NCBI GenBank assembly: GCA_963576725.1
Contig: OY755238.1
Span: 27,000,334-27,064,333, forward strand
DNA length: 64,000 nt
Direction: 5' to 3'
Origin: Azorinus chamasolen
Lineage: Eukaryota; Mollusca; Bivalvia; Cardiida; Solecurtidae
Position 1 is the stretch's first letter. Every line of letters begins with the position of its first letter. A program made the translations under genes and the position numbers. Below are positions 61,436 to 64,000 of the stretch, piece by piece. Below the pieces are notes generated by a model. The model had not been told where the DNA came from. It saw only the letters and a list, made by a program, of their open reading frames with translations, and did not search any database.

Positions 61436-61684
61436 TTAACCCTTTCCCTGTTCTAAGTTTATTTCAATTTTGAATACCTACTGAATATTCGTGGACAGAA
61501 TAATTGTAATGAAATATGGAAGGTGGTACATTGTAGACATTTCAGAAAGGTAAAAAAACATATTTCAAATTCCATTAGCAAACAGAGCAGACCCTGATCA
61601 GACGGCTCCTCTAGGAGCCGTCTGATCTAGGTCTACTCTGTTTGCAAATGCGTAAAAACACGTTTATATGAGGGAAGGGGTTAA
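61436..61684 (+). mobile_element. Family B2 MITE
   Basis: 249 bp; TTAACCCTTTCCCTGTTCTA to GAGGGAAGGGGTTAA; hairpin GCAAACAGAGCAGACCCTGA, centre GGCTCCTCTAGGAGCC. Very close to 45077-45326. Confidence 0.95.
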
Positions 61685-61849
61685 TACATGGTAGTGAGAG
61701 AGATTATATTCGAAACAAACCAATCCTGTTTTGTATGGCGATACCCAAGAAGTGTTATGTCTATTCAAACCATTTTGTAGTAGACAAAAATAATTATAAT
61801 TAGGAAATCTGAGTAAATTATCTATTCTACATTTCAACCAAGCCCAATC

Positions 61850-61960
61850 TTGCTGCTACTCATTAGAATCGCCTATACGACGAGATTCTAATGAGTAACC
61901 GTACGTTCGGTTTGGCTGATAAATCAGAGAATGTAGAGAGTTTGGTAGATCAAGACGTTA
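61850..61960. mobile_element. G-type palindrome
   Basis: TACTCATTAGAATCGCC / GAGATTCTAATGAGTAACC with a short ATACGAC loop, then GAGAGTTTGGTAGATCAAGA. Confidence 0.5.
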
Positions 61961-62049
61961 GAGTTGGCTGTTAAATGTAGAGAAAGTAGAGAATTTGGTA
62001 GATCGGTACGCCTCTTATATGCATATCTGGTCCATATTATTCTAAACAA

Positions 62050-62292
62050 TATGTAACCCTTTACTCTATACATACGCATTTCTATGCCTTTGCAAAATAA
62101 AGTCCTGTAGGAGTCTTCTGATCTGGGTTTGCTCTGTTTGCTTTTGTCATAATACATGTATAGTTATACAGTAATTCCACACTTTCTATAGTAGTGTGTT
62201 CATATTTCATTTATATACAAGTACAGCTGGTCAGTATGGATGCTCTCATTTCTTCTTGCAGGGACATTCATGGAGAAAAGTTATCATAGTAT
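62050..62292 (-). mobile_element. Family B MITE, reverse, eroded
   Basis: GTAACCCTTTACTCTATACA, GCAAAATAAAGTCCTGTAGG, GGGTTTGCTCTGTTTGC, GGTCAGTATGGATGCTCTCA, ACATTCATGGAGAAAAGTTA. Confidence 0.65.
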
Positions 62293-62408
62293 GTTCCCTA
62301 TATCAGCAGATACACTTGTTAAAGTTGAGTGTATTTGAGTTTTTATATTAATTACTTTGAGTTTTCACGCTCAGTGATCTGAATTTTTTAATCACCGTGT
62401 TTAAAGCA

Positions 62409-62602
62409 CAGTAGAACCCCGCTAATGCGACCACTTAATGCGACCACTTAAACATGTTGGTTGCTTAATGCAGGACGGAAGTTATGCAGAAAGCTCCTAT
62501 AGGAGCTTTCTGCATAACTTCCGTCCTGCATTAAGCAACCACCTGCCCTTGCCACTGTGAATTATGCCCCTTTTTGGTGGTCGCATTAGTGGGGTTTTAC
62601 TG
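62409..62602. mobile_element. Family A1 MITE
   Basis: CAGTAGAACCCCGCTAATGC to TTAGTGGGGTTTTACTG. ATGCGACCACTTA is duplicated at the left. Perfect stem GCAGGACGGAAGTTATGCAG and centre CTCCTATAGGAG; ACGGAAGT / ACTTCCGT is a compensated change relative to ACGAAAGT. Confidence 0.93.
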
Positions 62603-62679
62603 TACATTATTGTCATTCACTACAAAACTGCATTGCCAGAGTCTCGTACCGTTTGGGTCCTTACAAGACGCCAAATTAG

Positions 62680-63763
62680 TAGTGGTGTCCCGATAATCGA
62701 TTATAATCGAAAATCAGTCGAACTCAGCCACAAACCAAGCGCTCGAGCGCGACTTGGCCGTTTCCGATTAATCGGAATGTGGAGAATCACGGAAATATTC
62801 AAAATTATTTGTAATATTATGCATTGCGCGGCATGTTCGTAATCTGAATCATATTTTCGTGGTATTTCAACACTAAAAATATATCACGATTCCTATATTT
62901 GCTATTAAATGAACAACCAGGGATTGAACTTAGAGCTTGCATATATACTCGCGAAATGCCAGTAGAAAATGAAAATTGAGAGTTGAAATTTCAAGCACTC
63001 GAAAAAGAATGTGAGTACTTTTTCGAACATTAAAATATGATGTTATTGATATCTAAAGATTTATCATAAACAGTCATTGTGTCAATCAGTTACCGATAGA
63101 AACTGCCGTATATATATTCCTTAAATATCCGAATTGTCCCTTTCTTTTTCTCCATCCTACTGTTACTATTTATAGTATCCAAGTGGGAAAACCCTTGTGA
63201 AGCTGCACGCGCCCCGTTACTTTAGCCCGGTTTACAATTGCGTATACATCATAAATAGCATATTAAAACGGGGTACCAGTATTTTAGCACCTGTATGCGA
63301 CCATTTTAGCTGATGGAAACCAGACATGACGATGTCAAAACAAATAAGTGATTTGTTTTGTAAAACCAAACAAAGGCTTCAAAAGAAAATGACAGATGAT
63401 GGAGATACAATAAAAGATCGCCATTTAATAAATATTTTTAGCCTTGATGCACGAAGCCATCTGCAATCTGTACCGAAAATCATTAATTCAGGTAGAAACA
63501 GCCGGTAAAACAGTTTTATAAAATTCATTTTATTTGCAACTTCCACAAACAAAACTATACATAAAAATAACATGTAAAACCTTTGAATAACATTAGAACA
63601 AGACAAGTATTTAATCTTTAAACGCTTCCATTCAAAACTTTTCTGTATTACATAGTAGACTCTACACTTGTTGCACAGTAACCGATTTCGATTATAATCG
63701 AAGCTTAGTCGGTTGGCATCAACCGATTATCGATTATGAAAATCCAGCCGATTCCCATCACTA
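62680..63763 (+). mobile_element. Non-autonomous hAT element
   Basis: 1084 bp flanked by 8-bp direct repeats CAAATTAG (62672-62679 and 63764-63771). Ends TAGTGGTGTCCCGATAATCG and, inverted, TAGTGATGGGAATCGGCTGG. Subterminal CGATTATAATCG recurs near both ends. An 8-bp target duplication with TAG..CTA ends is typical of hAT. No full transposase fits; a short open frame lies at 63326-63508. Confidence 0.85.
63326..63508 (+). CDS. Short open frame inside the hAT element
   Basis: 60 codons, MTMSKQISDLFCKTKQRLQK first, basic and hydrophilic. A possible donor CAG|GTAGAA lies near its end, at about 63490. The start could be the N-terminal exon of a lost hAT transposase or captured host sequence; neither is shown. 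No BED-finger cysteine/histidine pattern is visible. Confidence 0.3.
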   Translation: MTMSKQISDLFCKTKQRLQKKMTDDGDTIKDRHLINIFSLDARSHLQSVPKIINSGRNSR

Positions 63764-63824
63764 CAAATTAGTCTCATCTGGATCCAAAGTTTGCGAATAT
63801 AATCACGAGATCGACAAGACCGTA

Positions 63825-63987
63825 CAGCAGAACCTGTCATAAGCGACCGCTCATCATTGAAAGTATGAGTCTTAAAACAGGCGGTAGCTTAATGCAGAGC
63901 AAAAGTAAATGAGAAAGTTACTGCATTAAGCTACCTGTCCTCATAATTACATCTTTATGTGATAGCCGCTTAAGATAAGTTCTACTG
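63825..63987. mobile_element. Family A3 MITE, core deleted
   Basis: CAGCAGAACCTGTCATAAGC to CTTAAGATAAGTTCTACTG with TA flanks; the GCTCC core is missing from the centre (TAAATGAGAAAGTTACTGCA). Confidence 0.85.
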
Positions 63988-64000
63988 TACTAATATTTAA

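Larger units (their letters stand above)
62648..63803. mobile_element. Family D hairpin split by hAT
   Basis: CCGTTTGGGTCCTTACAAGA and CGC left of the hAT; GTCTCATCTGGATCCAAAGT right of it. Together they restore a D hairpin. Confidence 0.7.

Overview
The window looks like a piece of a heterodont bivalve (clam-type) nuclear genome. Three things suggest this: AT-rich DNA with spliced animal genes, molluscan-type SINE and simple-repeat debris, and a very high density of short palindromic DNA elements of a kind I recall from clam and zebra-mussel assemblies. The organism call is inference from memory and not a database result.

Only three real protein-coding genes are visible. Two are tandem GDAP1-like genes on the + strand: copy 1 has exons at 15070-15123, 19834-20026, 21919-22101, 22728-22931 and 24106-24443; copy 2 has exons at 29687-29740, 33377-33569, 35001-35183, 36331-36537 and 38947-39281. 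Both encode 323 residues with the same exon count and intron phases, so they are a tandem duplication. Between them, at 28202, lies what looks like a third, decayed first exon. The third gene is a BTB-BACK-Kelch (KLHL) protein of 622 residues on the - strand, in three exons (49479-49604, 48674-48809, 46403-48009).

Almost everything else is repeats. I use letters for the families. A (subtypes A1-A4): about 205 bp, ends CAGTARAACC, flanked by TA, pogo/Tigger-like. B, C, D, E, H and J: about 170-260 bp, ends TTAACCC, apparent TTAA target site, piggyBac-like; each of B, C, D, E and H carries a large central hairpin. F and F2: foldback elements ending GGGTCCATGC or GGGTCCAAGG. G: CAGTGCT ends and a palindrome around AGAATCGTC. 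K: a composite element that carries an A1 copy inside it. One complete non-autonomous hAT element with an 8-bp target duplication sits at the right edge. About fifteen minisatellites and microsatellites fill further space.

The most interesting points are: (1) an approximately 27-bp minisatellite at 19040-19833 that appears to have grown out of the 3' splice site and first bases of GDAP1-like exon 2; (2) otherwise unrelated element families that share the same hairpin centre CTCCTATAGGAG; (3) hairpin stems of B, D, E and H that align with each other, covary, and keep an unpaired position; (4) element ends lying 19-38 bp from several 3' splice sites; (5) nested insertions and trains of elements sharing one TTAA; (6) tandem arrays seeded by element arms. 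Distances and alignments were done by eye, so boundaries of diverged copies are approximate.
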